Source: Parerythrobacter sp. (GTDB taxonomy: Bacteria; Pseudomonadota; Alphaproteobacteria; Sphingomonadales; Sphingomonadaceae). Taken from it: 38,964 nt of DNA. Shown here piece after piece: positions 25,851 to 36,848 of this stretch. The DNA is taken from the NCBI GenBank assembly GCA_028289565.1, contig JANQPE010000117.1, positions 1 through 38,964 on the forward strand. Reading direction: 5' to 3'. The first letter of the stretch is position 1. Each line of letters starts with the position of its first letter. The notes below the pieces were generated by a model. That model was not told the origin of the DNA and ran no database searches. It saw only the letters and a list, made by a program, of their open reading frames with translations. The translations under genes and the position numbers were made by a program.

Positions 25851-27542
25851 TTATATCGGCACAGCGCTGTTGGCCGCGCTCAAAACCGCCCTCACGCTCG
25901 CGGTAGCCACATCCTCGTCGATCCCGACGCCCCAGATCGTTTTGCCTTCCGGTGTCCGGCATTCGAGATAGGCTGCCGCCCGTGCATCACGGCCCTTGCC
26001 GAGAGCATGCTCGGTATAGTCGCGGATTTCGAGGCTCAGACCGAAACTGTCTTCTATCGTGGTCAGCACCGAAGAAATAAGGCCGTTACCACGTCCGCTG
26101 ACACGCTGTTCCTCTCCGCGGACGGCGACGGTACCGGTGAAGATACGCGTGCCGTCACTGGCCCGGCTTTCCTCGTAATCGACCAGTTGGAAATGCTTGT
26201 CGGGGGTCTGCACATGGTAGGCGGCGCGGAAAGCATCCCAGATATCGGCGGCCTCCAGCTCGCGCCCCAGTTCGTCGGCCTTGTGCTGGACATGCGGTGA
26301 GAAGTTCGCCTGCATTTTCTTGGGCAGTTTGAGGCCCTGATCCTGCTCGAGGACCCAGGCGAAGCCGCCTTTCCCACTTTGCGAATTGACCCGGATGACC
26401 GCTTCGTATGTCCGCCCCAGGTCAGCGGGATCGATCGGCAGGTAAGGTACGCGCCAACGCTCGTCATTCTGCCTCTCATTCGCTTCGAAGCCTTTCTTGA
26501 TCGCATCCTGATGGCTGCCCGAAAAGGCGGTGTAGACCAGTTCACCACCATAGGGATGGCGCTGGTGCACCGGTAGCTCGTTGCAATATTCCACCGTCTC
26601 GATGACGCGGTCGATATCGGAGAAGTCGAGTTCCGGATCGATGCCCTGAGTGTACATGTTCAGTGCCATTGTCACGAGGCAGCAATTGCCGGTCCGCTCA
26701 CCATTGCCGAACAGGCAGCCTTCGACGCGATCGGCGCCGGCCATCAGGCCCAGCTCCGCCGCGGCTACGCCAGTGCCACGGTCATTATGCGTATGCAGGC
26801 TGATTACCGCCGCCTTGCGATTGGGCAGGTTACGGCAGAAATACTCGATCTGGTCGGCATAGATGTTGGGGGTCGCCGCTTCGACCGTCGCCGGCAGGTT
26901 GAGAATGATCGGGCGTTCAGGCGTGGGGGCAAGGACTTCCATTACCGCCTCGCAGACCGAGATACTAAAATCGAGTTCGGCGGTGGAAAAGGTTTCCGGC
27001 GAGTATTGGAAATGCCAGATCGTGCCGGGCCGTTTCGCTGCCTCGTCGCGCATGACCTTGGCACCTTCGACTGCGATCTGCCGCACTTCGTCCTTGCTCA
27101 TGCGGAACACGATATCGCGCCAGGCCGGGCTTACGGCATTGTAGAGATGGACAATAGCCGCACGCGCGCCTTCGAGACTGGCGAAGCTGGTGCGAATCAG
27201 GTCTTCGCGCGATTGCGTCAGCACTTGCACCACCACATCGTCTGGAATGCTGCCCGAACGAACCAGATCCTGAATGAAGTCGAATTCCGTCGCGCCAGCG
27301 CTGGGGAAACCGACTTCGATTTCCTTAAGCCCGATCTCGACCAGAAGATCGAAGAAACGGTTCTTCTTTACCGCGTCCATCGGGTCGATGATCGATTGGT
27401 TGCCGTCGCGCAGGTCGGTGCTCAGCCAGCGGGGCGGGGCAGTGATAAGGCGCGTCGGCCATTGCCGGTCAGGTAGGTCGATCCGTGGGAAGGACCGGTA
27501 TTTCGGCGACGGATCGCGCAGCATGTTTTTCGGGGTGTTCAT
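25851..27542 (-). CDS. leuA: 2-isopropylmalate synthase
   Basis: Condenses acetyl-CoA with 2-oxoisovalerate in the first committed step of leucine synthesis; cytosolic. The 563-residue protein belongs to the longer class (type 2). The catalytic start STDLRDGNQSIIDPM and the metal/His region SLHTHNDRGTGVAAAELGLMAGADRVEG are intact. The C-terminal ~150 residues form the regulatory LeuA dimer domain that binds leucine for feedback inhibition. A leader peptide with Leu codons and competing hairpins lies upstream (27545-27676), so expression is probably also controlled by attenuation. Confidence 0.97.
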   Translation of the reverse strand: MNTPKNMLRDPSPKYRSFPRIDLPDRQWPTRLITAPPRWLSTDLRDGNQSIIDPMDAVKKNRFFDLLVEIGLKEIEVGFPSAGATEFDFIQDLVRSGSIPDDVVVQVLTQSREDLIRTSFASLEGARAAIVHLYNAVSPAWRDIVFRMSKDEVRQIAVEGAKVMRDEAAKRPGTIWHFQYSPETFSTAELDFSISVCEAVMEVLAPTPERPIILNLPATVEAATPNIYADQIEYFCRNLPNRKAAVISLHTHNDRGTGVAAAELGLMAGADRVEGCLFGNGERTGNCCLVTMALNMYTQGIDPELDFSDIDRVIETVEYCNELPVHQRHPYGGELVYTAFSGSHQDAIKKGFEANERQNDERWRVPYLPIDPADLGRTYEAVIRVNSQSGKGGFAWVLEQDQGLKLPKKMQANFSPHVQHKADELGRELEAADIWDAFRAAYHVQTPDKHFQLVDYEESRASDGTRIFTGTVAVRGEEQRVSGRGNGLISSVLTTIEDSFGLSLEIRDYTEHALGKGRDARAAAYLECRTPEGKTIWGVGIDEDVATASVRAVLSAANSAVPI

Positions 27543-27584
27543 CGGAAAACTCGTAACGGTATATCTGCTTTGAAAGGTGGTTAT

Positions 27585-27638
27585 CCCTTGGGCGCTCTGG
27601 CGCGCCCGTCAGGCCACGCCGCAGGTCACGCCCAAGGG
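27585..27638 (-). promoter_or_regulatory. Attenuator-type mutually exclusive hairpins before leuA
   Basis: On the minus strand, CCCTTGGGCG (27638-27629, at the end of the leader peptide frame) can pair perfectly with CGCCCAAGGG (27594-27585). The latter segment also forms the 3' arm of a compact hairpin GGGCGC-6 nt-GCGCCC (27607-27590). The two folds cannot coexist. This matches the antiterminator/terminator layout of amino acid attenuators. No U-tract follows the compact hairpin, so termination could be factor-dependent, or the control could be translational. Confidence 0.6.
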
Positions 27639-27676
27639 CGTGTAAGTCGAAGCAGGATGAGGGCGTTGCGGTTCAT
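27626..27676 (-). CDS. leuL: leu leader peptide, 16 aa
   Basis: An open frame of 16 codons, MNRNALILLRLTRPWA, precedes leuA by 83 bp. Four Leu codons (CTC, CTG, CTT, CTT) and one Ile codon fall within six consecutive codons, as in leader peptides that sense charged tRNA-Leu. The last codons and stop overlap a segment able to pair with a downstream stretch, forming mutually exclusive hairpins. A ribosome stalled on the Leu codons would leave that segment free; a ribosome reaching the stop would cover it. The ribosome site is weak. Function is inferred from analogy with E. coli leu attenuation. Confidence 0.7.
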   Translation of the reverse strand: MNRNALILLRLTRPWA

Positions 27677-27751
27677 GCGTGAATCTTCGTCGAAAACGCC
27701 GGTGATGGCAAGCACTGTCTGTAGACTGACATCATGCAAACAGCTTCGCGG

Positions 27752-28105
27752 TCAAGGCTGGCGCAATATCCTTTCCATCACCTTGCCTTTGGCCAGTTCG
27801 TCCACCAACTTGTCAAGATACCGGATTTCGCGCATCGTCGGCTCTTCGACCTCCTCGACGCGCACGCCGCAGACCACGCCCTTGATCAGCGCACGGTCGG
27901 GATTGAGGGCGGGCGCTTGCGCGAAGAAGTTTTCGAAATCGGTTTCGCCATTGATCTCATCATCGAGCGCAGACTGGCTGTAGCCGGTCAGCCAGCGGAT
28001 CACTTCATCGACCTCGGCCTTGCCGCGGCCCTTCTTCTCCGCCTTTTCGACATACATCGGGTACACACTGGCGAAACTCTGGGTGTAGATCCACGGTTTG
28101 CTCAC
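27752..28105 (-). CDS. DUF2200 family protein
   Basis: About 117 residues, soluble, no signal peptide. The conserved core [37 protein letters not shown] is typical of the DUF2200 family, which has no established function. GTG at 28105 was preferred because GGAGG lies about seven bases before it; an ATG six codons upstream (28123) is less well supported. It begins 54 bp after ilvC on the same strand, so it may be read through from the ilv genes, and it ends 76 bp before the leuA leader peptide frame. Confidence 0.82.
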   Translation of the reverse strand: MSKPWIYTQSFASVYPMYVEKAEKKGRGKAEVDEVIRWLTGYSQSALDDEINGETDFENFFAQAPALNPDRALIKGVVCGVRVEEVEEPTMREIRYLDKLVDELAKGKVMERILRQP

Positions 28106-28159
28106 GATCGGTCCTCCAGACATCCGCCGGAAAAGCTATCACACCGGGCCGGGAGGTTG

Positions 28160-31559
<3,400 letters not shown>

Positions 31560-31569
31560 TGTTCCCTCC

Positions 31570-31607
31570 AAAAAATTCGGTCCGGCGCGAGGGGATGCGC
31601 CGGACCG
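31570..31607 (-). terminator. Intrinsic-terminator-like hairpin immediately before ilvB
   Basis: On the minus strand an 11-bp perfect stem, CGGTCCGGCGC / GCGCCGGACCG, with an 8-nt loop, is followed by AATTTTTT. The U-tract runs directly into the GGAGGG ribosome site of ilvB. It lies 40 bp past the miaA stop, so it could end the miaA transcript or attenuate ilvB. Confidence 0.8.
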
Positions 31608-31614
31608 ATATGCG

Positions 31615-31643
31615 CATTTATGCAGACTATTATGTCTTGTCAA
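31615..31643 (-). promoter_or_regulatory. ilvB: Candidate ilvB promoter
   Basis: TTGACA (31643-31638) is followed after 17 bp by TAAATG (31620-31615) on the minus strand, starting four bases after the miaA stop codon. The implied start point is about 31608, right at the first base of the terminator-like hairpin. Confidence 0.5.
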
Positions 31644-31646
31644 TTG

Positions 31647-32615
31647 CTAAAATTGAAATAATGATACAATTTTATCCATGTTTGAATTATTCAATGATTC
31701 AAATCGAGGCCAGCTTTCCGGTGGCTGGCGCTTGAACCATGTATATTGGCGCTTGGCATAATTCCGGGTTGCCTGCTGGCCAGCTTCGATTGCTTGAGTG
31801 CGCGATAGTTTGCCTTGCAGGAGCGCGGCGATTTCGCGCACGCCAATTGCGCGCATGACGGGAAGATCGGGTGAAAGATCGCGATCGAGCAAGGCTTCGA
31901 CTTCCGCGATGGCTCCGTTGTCGACCATATGGTCGAAACGCGAATTGCAACGTTCGTAGATCCAATCCCTGTCCGGTAGCAGGATTGCGGGACGCAGCGA
32001 GACGGCATCCCCGATTCCGCCTTCCTTGCGTCTCTGCCAGCTTGCCAATGGCTGACCTGTAGAGCGTATCACTTCCAGCGCCCGCGCTGTACGTGAAGCA
32101 TCTGCCGGCTCAATCCGTTCGGCGGCTGAAGGGTCCTCGCGCTCCAATGCGGCACGCGCATCTGCTTGCGGCAATGCACGCACGGTTTTGCGTATTGCGG
32201 AATCTATGGGCGGGATCGGAGCGATCCCCTCCAGCAGTGTGCGCATGTAAAGACCCGTGCCGCCAACGAGTATCGGCACGGCGCCGTTTGCATGCAATTC
32301 CGCGATTTTCAGTTTCGCAGTGTTGGCCCAATCGGCTGCCGAACAGGGTTCCGCCCCGTCCCATGTGCCGAAAAGCAAGTGTGCTACGCCGCGCATTTCC
32401 TCTTGGGTCGGGCGTGCGCTCAGCACATGCAGGTCGCGATACACTTGAGCGCTGTCGGCATTGATAACCGCTGCTTCGCGGCCCTGCTCGTTCACGGCCA
32501 GAGCCAGTCGAACGCCCAGGTTGGTCTTGCCGCTGGCAGTCGGTCCTGCAATGAGCACGACCGGTTCCTTTGGTGGCGGCTTGTCGCCTGTGTCGGGAGA
32601 ATTCACGGTGCCCAT
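31647..32615 (-). CDS. miaA: tRNA dimethylallyltransferase
   Basis: Adds a dimethylallyl group to A37 of tRNAs that read U-starting codons. The 322-residue protein has Walker A GPTASGKT at residues 24-31, INADSAQVYRDL (catalytic Asp region), LVGGTGLYM, and the tRNA-contacting VMRAIGVREIAALLQG and RNYAKRQYTWFKRQ segments. The ATG at 32615 gives the expected length; the longer frame upstream lies over serB. This ATG overlaps the GTG start of divergent serB by 8 bp, so each promoter must lie within the other gene's coding sequence. No ribosome site is visible at this start. Confidence 0.94.
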   Translation of the reverse strand: MGTVNSPDTGDKPPPKEPVVLIAGPTASGKTNLGVRLALAVNEQGREAAVINADSAQVYRDLHVLSARPTQEEMRGVAHLLFGTWDGAEPCSAADWANTAKLKIAELHANGAVPILVGGTGLYMRTLLEGIAPIPPIDSAIRKTVRALPQADARAALEREDPSAAERIEPADASRTARALEVIRSTGQPLASWQRRKEGGIGDAVSLRPAILLPDRDWIYERCNSRFDHMVDNGAIAEVEALLDRDLSPDLPVMRAIGVREIAALLQGKLSRTQAIEAGQQATRNYAKRQYTWFKRQPPESWPRFESLNNSNMDKIVSLFQF

Positions 32616-33510
32616 CGCACGGCTGATAGCAGACCCTACGACGCTTGGAACACGGCTCGATACCGTGCAGGCGGTCATGATCGATGCAGGAATATCCGTG
32701 GCATCGGCACAAATGCTCGATGGAGCCGGGGATGTCGTGGAGATCACCTTTCCCGAAGGCGATCTGAATTCGATTCGTGCCGCGCTCGACCGGCATTTCG
32801 CCCCGTGCGACCTGCTGGTGAGCGAACGGGTGATCGAAGTGCCTCACCTGTTCGTATCCGACATGGATTCCACCATGATCGGGCAGGAATGCATCGACGA
32901 ACTGGCGGATTTCGCGGGCCTCAAGAACCAGGTTGCCGCCATTACCGAGCGGGCGATGCAAGGTGAGCTCGATTTCGAGAGCGCGCTGCGAGAACGGGTC
33001 GGGTTGCTGGCGGGCCTGGATGAAAGGACCATCGAGCAGTGCCTGTCCGAACGCATTCGTCCGGTCGATGGCGCACGCGAACTGGCCGGTACTCTCGGTG
33101 CGAAAGGATGCCGGACGGTATTGGTGACAGGCGGGTTCCACCATTTTGCCGATCCGGTTGCGGAAATGCTCGGTTTCGACCGGGTTGTCGGCAACCGTCT
33201 GGCCGTCGTGAACGGTAAGCTGACCGGCGAACTGATGGGTTCGATCACAGACAGTTCAGTCAAGCAGCACGTGCTCGAAGACGAACTGGCGCAACTCGGC
33301 GATCGCGCGATATCGCTGGCTACCGGCGATGGCGCGAACGATATCCCGATGCTTCGCGCGGCGACCTACGGCGTTGCCTGTCGCGCGAAACCCAAAGCAC
33401 GCGCGGCAGCCAACGGACAGGTGGAACGCGGCGATTTGACCGCCTTGCTCAAGCTACTGAATATTCCCGAAAAGGAGTGGATGGCAGGCGGAGCGCATCT
33501 CAGCGAATAA
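32608..33510 (+). CDS. serB: Phosphoserine phosphatase
   Basis: Hydrolyses phosphoserine to serine, the last step of serine synthesis. The 300-residue protein has a ~75-residue N-terminal regulatory ACT-like part and the HAD phosphatase domain with the nucleophile motif DMDST (Asp85, Asp87), motif II VTGGFHHF, and motif III-IV GDGANDIPML. GTG was chosen as start because GGGAGA lies seven bases before it and it marks the start of the sequence MPIARLIADP; the longer frame runs through miaA. Start codons of the two divergent genes overlap. Confidence 0.94.
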   Translation: MPIARLIADPTTLGTRLDTVQAVMIDAGISVASAQMLDGAGDVVEITFPEGDLNSIRAALDRHFAPCDLLVSERVIEVPHLFVSDMDSTMIGQECIDELADFAGLKNQVAAITERAMQGELDFESALRERVGLLAGLDERTIEQCLSERIRPVDGARELAGTLGAKGCRTVLVTGGFHHFADPVAEMLGFDRVVGNRLAVVNGKLTGELMGSITDSSVKQHVLEDELAQLGDRAISLATGDGANDIPMLRAATYGVACRAKPKARAAANGQVERGDLTALLKLLNIPEKEWMAGGAHLSE

Positions 33511-33632
33511 TCCTCGAATAGCAGCAGAGTCCGTTGCAAAACATCACGCATACTTGATTTGAATTAAGTAAAGAGTACTCTCGTGCTCAAGTGCATTCAT
33601 AACTGATTCGAATTGTCACGGAGTAGTCATTA
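33511..33632. promoter_or_regulatory. AT-rich upstream region of the unknown gene pair
   Basis: A 122-bp gap whose later part is about 37% GC by my count of two 60-bp lines. It holds an imperfect direct repeat, TGATTTGAATT (33555-33565) and TGATTCGAATT (33604-33614), the second containing the palindrome ATTCGAAT. This is the likely promoter/operator region for the following two genes; I cannot fix a -35/-10 pair. Confidence 0.4.
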
Positions 33633-33899
33633 ATGGCTATTTTTTGGACATCTTTAAGCGTCCTTTGGTCAATGATTGCGTCAGTTACTGTGATCTTTGC
33701 CGAGGCCTTTTTAAAAATATTTTTCAATCTTGATTACGAACTGGGCCTGATGAGCTTCGTTTTGTTCGCGCCATGCATAATTTGTCTAATAATAGCAGGT
33801 TACCTCGACTGGGAAACAATCATCCGTCTTGTCGATCGTGTCGTCCGCCTCCGGTGGGGGCATGGCTCAGGTGACGAGAGACCAGCCAAAGGAAATTAG
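33633..33899 (+). CDS. Small membrane protein of unknown function, 88 aa
   Basis: I do not recognise a family. The protein has two hydrophobic stretches: residues ~9-31 (LWSMIASVTVIFAEAFLKIFF) and ~37-56 (LGLMSFVLFAPCIICLIIAG), then a basic amphipathic tail. It looks like a two-helix membrane protein with the C-terminus in the cytoplasm. GGAG lies about ten bases before the ATG. Base composition is clearly lower in GC than in neighbouring genes (one counted line is 38%). The next gene starts 2 bp after its stop, so the two form an operon, probably acquired as a unit between serB and the nitroreductase gene. Confidence 0.7.
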   Translation: MAIFWTSLSVLWSMIASVTVIFAEAFLKIFFNLDYELGLMSFVLFAPCIICLIIAGYLDWETIIRLVDRVVRLRWGHGSGDERPAKGN

Positions 33900-33901
33900 G
33901 A

Positions 33902-34807
33902 ATGGCAGAATTCTCGCGAAGAGATGCTTTGAGCCTGATATTCTTGATAGTGGCCGCAATAATTGCCGGCATCGCAATTTTTTCAACGCGGCAGCTTGAA
34001 AACCATGTTGACCTGCTTCTCGAGCGGCAAGCTGAACTCTCAGAGGAAAACCAACTCTTACAAGACAGAAAGGACGTTCTCGAATCCACCAACGAGAAAC
34101 TCCAGGGGGCGAACGAATTGCTCGTAAGCGAACGGGATAGCCTCCAGGAAAAGGTGGAATCAGGGCAGTACGAAATCAGCCTGGCTACAAAATCGCAGGC
34201 AGACATGCTTCGCGCCATACTGGGCGAACAGGAATTTCGCGAATGGACCCGCTTGGCCGAATGCGGGGAATCGGAAAGCGAAACCTACTGCCGGTTCTAC
34301 AAGGAATATGGGGAGTTGCTGGACTTGCGGCAGGAATCCCTCATCAAGCGTAGCGCCGCGCAAAGTCGAGCCGATTTCCGCGAACTTCATGGAATTTACC
34401 AGGCAATCCATAGCAAGAACGAGCGAATGAAAGACAGGGAAGTCTGGTCCGAAGGACGGGCCGATTATTCAAGAAGCTACCGTACCTTTGCGCAAGAAGG
34501 GCTGGCATACTCGCTGTTCAGGCTCGACGAAATTGGTGACGCAGAACAATTGATCCGGGCTGCGCTTTCCGGGGCACCCGGGTCGGCCACGGTAAATCTC
34601 ACATATCTGAAGATCATGTGCAAAAAACGCGTGAACCCGGCTGATGTCCAAGACGCAATGAGCACTGCCCGTACTGCTCTGGACCGGCGGATCGGCCGGA
34701 CGTCCAGGGATACTCTGAAGCGTATTGCCAGGATTAACAGGGCGCATCTTGAGCAAGATTTGGAAATGCGCGAGCAGTGTGCTTACGCTGATATTTCATA
34801 CACCTGA
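33902..34807 (+). CDS. Membrane-anchored coiled-coil protein of unknown function, 301 aa
   Basis: I do not recognise a family. After a short basic N-terminus comes one transmembrane helix (residues ~10-29, LSLIFLIVAAIIAGIAIF), then a long coiled coil (~31-86) with heptad-like Leu and many Glu, Gln and Asn residues (ERQAELSEENQLLQDRKDVL), and a helical C-terminal part that resembles a TPR-like helical pair around SLFRLDEIGDAEQLIRAAL. Cys residues near ECGESESETYC could bind metal or form a disulfide. It follows the 88-residue membrane protein with 2 bp between them, implying joint function. A scaffold or sensing role is only a guess. Confidence 0.72.
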   Translation: MAEFSRRDALSLIFLIVAAIIAGIAIFSTRQLENHVDLLLERQAELSEENQLLQDRKDVLESTNEKLQGANELLVSERDSLQEKVESGQYEISLATKSQADMLRAILGEQEFREWTRLAECGESESETYCRFYKEYGELLDLRQESLIKRSAAQSRADFRELHGIYQAIHSKNERMKDREVWSEGRADYSRSYRTFAQEGLAYSLFRLDEIGDAEQLIRAALSGAPGSATVNLTYLKIMCKKRVNPADVQDAMSTARTALDRRIGRTSRDTLKRIARINRAHLEQDLEMREQCAYADISYT

Positions 34808-34873
34808 ATGAGCGCGGACCGTGTTGAAACGGTATGTGGAGCCGCGAAGAAAATCCCTGGGCCTTGCCGGGCC

Positions 34874-35545
34874 TCACAACCAACTGGCGATTTGCGTCAG
34901 CGGTTTTTTCCTCAAAGCATGCGTGGGTACGGTCGCATCGGGGGCAGGGTGCCCGACAACGACGATCATCAGCGGTTTTTCGTAATCCGGCCGCTGGCAT
35001 AGTTCGCGCAGGAAGCCCATCGGCGACGGCGTGTGCGTGAGTGTCGCCAGACCTGCCTCGTGCAGGGTCGAAATCAGCATGCCGCAGGCGATCCCGACAC
35101 TTTCGTTGACGTAGTAATTCTGCGTTTTCCCGTCTTCCTCGATCCCGCCCTTGCGCTGGGCAAAGACGACGATCAACCACGGGGCGGTTTCCAGGAACGG
35201 TTTGTCCTCGTCCGTGCCTAGCGGGGCGAGGGCTTCCAGCCACTCCTCGCTCGCTTTTCCTGAATAGAAACTGCGCTCTTCCTCTTCCGCGGCTTCGCGG
35301 ATTGCACGTTTCTTGTCGAGCGAAGAGACCACCGCGAAATGCCAAGGTTGGTGGTTGGCTCCATTAGGGGCGGTACCGGCAGCTTCGATCGCGGCCTCGA
35401 TCACTTCACGAGGCACCGGCCTGTCGGAAAAATACCGGCAGGTGCGCCGTTGTTTCAGCCTGTCACGCAACGCCTCGGCTCGCTCGATGCTTGAGGAATC
35501 GTCGATTTCGGGAAGCGAATAGGGAACGGTTTGGTGCTCTTTCAT
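34874..35545 (-). CDS. Nitroreductase-family flavoprotein with iodotyrosine-deiodinase-like active site
   Basis: A 223-residue FMN oxidoreductase. The FMN segment [14 protein letters not shown] and the [18 protein letters not shown] segment are typical of the branch that includes iodotyrosine deiodinase (IYD). The lid region carries Glu90, Tyr94 and Lys115, spaced 4 and 21 residues apart, exactly as the Glu157/Tyr161/Lys182 triad that binds the amino acid part of halotyrosines in human IYD. This makes a halotyrosine dehalogenase role plausible, but the substrate is unproven. The start MKEHQTV has an AGGAAG site. It is divergent from the COQ4-family gene and shares a 96-bp region with a palindromic operator. 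Confidence 0.85.
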   Translation of the reverse strand: MKEHQTVPYSLPEIDDSSSIERAEALRDRLKQRRTCRYFSDRPVPREVIEAAIEAAGTAPNGANHQPWHFAVVSSLDKKRAIREAAEEEERSFYSGKASEEWLEALAPLGTDEDKPFLETAPWLIVVFAQRKGGIEEDGKTQNYYVNESVGIACGMLISTLHEAGLATLTHTPSPMGFLRELCQRPDYEKPLMIVVVGHPAPDATVPTHALRKKPLTQIASWL

Positions 35546-35599
35546 GAATCTTCCTATTCCCGTTTCCGCTGGCAAAGGAAAGGCATTACGTGGACAAGT

Positions 35600-35619
35600 A
35601 ACTTACATTATTGTAAGTT
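35600..35619. promoter_or_regulatory. 20-bp palindrome between nitroreductase and COQ4-family genes
   Basis: AACTTACA, a 4-bp spacer TTAT, then TGTAAGTT: perfect 8-bp arms. It lies 22 bp before the COQ4-family ATG and 54 bp before the nitroreductase ATG. Size and symmetry fit a TetR-family operator, but no TetR gene lies beside it in the window. Confidence 0.6.
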
Positions 35620-35641
35620 GTGATTCGCTACGGAGGCTGCC

Positions 35642-36427
35642 ATGGACCTGACAGAGCGCCCGCTGATCCATCCCGATCGAGAAATTGTCGGATTTCGTCC
35701 GATCAAGGCCTTGCGTCATTTCGGCAAACTGGCGGCGGATAAAGAAGATACCGAGCAGGTGTTCCATATCATCGAAGCCCTCAAGGGTCGCAAGAGCGTA
35801 AGCCAGATGAAGGAATTCGTCACCACCGAGCAGGCACGGGAACTAATCCGGCGCAACGAGGAATTGCCAGCACTCTTGGATGATCACGACCGGTGGATCG
35901 ATTGTACGCCCAACTCGCTGGCACAGAACTATATCCGTTTCATGCAACGCGAGGAACTGACCGCTGCTGGGCTGGTGGAGGAATCGTACAAATTCAAGCC
36001 CAAGTCCGAACGCTATCCAGATCTCTACGAGTGGTATGTCGAACGGTTGCGCGATACGCACGACCTGTTCCACGTGTTGACCGGCTATGGTCGCGATCCG
36101 CTCGGTGAAGTCTGTCTGCTTGGCTTCAGCTACGAGCAGAACCACTCACCGGGCGTGCTGTTCATCGCCTATATGGGCGCGCGGCAGCTCAGGAAGGAGG
36201 CGGGCATCGGCAAGCCGGTGTTCGATGCGCTGCGCGAAGGCCGCAGGTTGGGCCGCGAGGCGAGGAAGCTGGCGCATTCCGACCTGCTTTCGATGCTGCC
36301 CGAAGATATCGATGCGGTGCGTGTCAAGCTCAATGTCGGCAGCCCCGACGCTTATCGCCGCACTCTGGCGATGATGGAAGAGCAGTGCTGCGGCGAGGAA
36401 CAGGGGGCTGCGGCCCAGGCGGCCTGA
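35642..36427 (+). CDS. Ubiquinone biosynthesis COQ4-family protein
   Basis: A 261-residue soluble protein of the Coq4 family. The diagnostic zinc-site motif HDxxH-(11 residues)-E is intact in THDLFHVLTGYGRDPLGEV. Coq4 proteins are needed for coenzyme Q synthesis; recent work on the family assigns ring modification at C1. N-terminal residues DREIVGFRPIKALRHFGKL and the later LLGFSYEQNHSPG are typical. GGAGG stands just before the ATG, so the start is secure. A perfect 20-bp palindrome 22 bp upstream suggests repression by a TetR-type protein. Its 3' end is 4 bp from the convergent DUF3052 gene. Confidence 0.9.
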   Translation: MDLTERPLIHPDREIVGFRPIKALRHFGKLAADKEDTEQVFHIIEALKGRKSVSQMKEFVTTEQARELIRRNEELPALLDDHDRWIDCTPNSLAQNYIRFMQREELTAAGLVEESYKFKPKSERYPDLYEWYVERLRDTHDLFHVLTGYGRDPLGEVCLLGFSYEQNHSPGVLFIAYMGARQLRKEAGIGKPVFDALREGRRLGREARKLAHSDLLSMLPEDIDAVRVKLNVGSPDAYRRTLAMMEEQCCGEEQGAAAQAA

Positions 36428-36431
36428 CGCG

Positions 36432-36839
36432 TCAGCGCAATTCCTTACGGATCACGAGTTTGAGGCCCGACCAGGTCTCGTCCACCGCGCATACCTTGGT
36501 ATCGACGAACCCCATCGGCAGCCCGATTTCGCGTATCGTGTCTTCGGTGACTTCGCTGGGAACCTTGGACGCCTTCTTGGGCCAGCTGACCCAGACCTGC
36601 CCGTCGCGTGCGATGGTCTCGCGCAAGGTTGCGAGCTTGCTTTCGAGATCGGCGCGCTTGGTCACGAAGATATGCGCTGCGTCAGGGTCGTCGTTCGGCC
36701 CGCGCACAAAGGTCAGCTCGAGCGCATATTCGCCGATCTCGTCCTGCACGCTGTCGGGCATGCCATCGAACCAGCATCGCTGCCCATCGCGCAGGTTGAG
36801 CTTCTTGGCTAGCGGTGTGCCGGAATAGCCTGCGGACAT
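36432..36839 (-). CDS. DUF3052 domain protein
   Basis: A 135-residue soluble protein matching the DUF3052 family: AGYSGTPLAKKLNLRDGQR at the start, the central DGQVWVSWPKKASKVPSEVTEDTIRE segment, and VCAVDETWSGLKLVIRKELR at the end. Function is not established; the family is widespread and short. An AAGG-type ribosome site is visible before the ATG. It converges with the COQ4-family gene, leaving 4 bp between stops, and is separated from purL by a repeat-filled 135-bp gap. Confidence 0.88.
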   Translation of the reverse strand: MSAGYSGTPLAKKLNLRDGQRCWFDGMPDSVQDEIGEYALELTFVRGPNDDPDAAHIFVTKRADLESKLATLRETIARDGQVWVSWPKKASKVPSEVTEDTIREIGLPMGFVDTKVCAVDETWSGLKLVIRKELR

Positions 36840-36848
36840 CTCACAACC

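Noticed and set aside
31560-31646. Leader peptide with Val/Leu/Ile codons before ilvB
   Set aside because: The frames between the candidate promoter and the hairpin are too short and lack runs of branched-chain codons.
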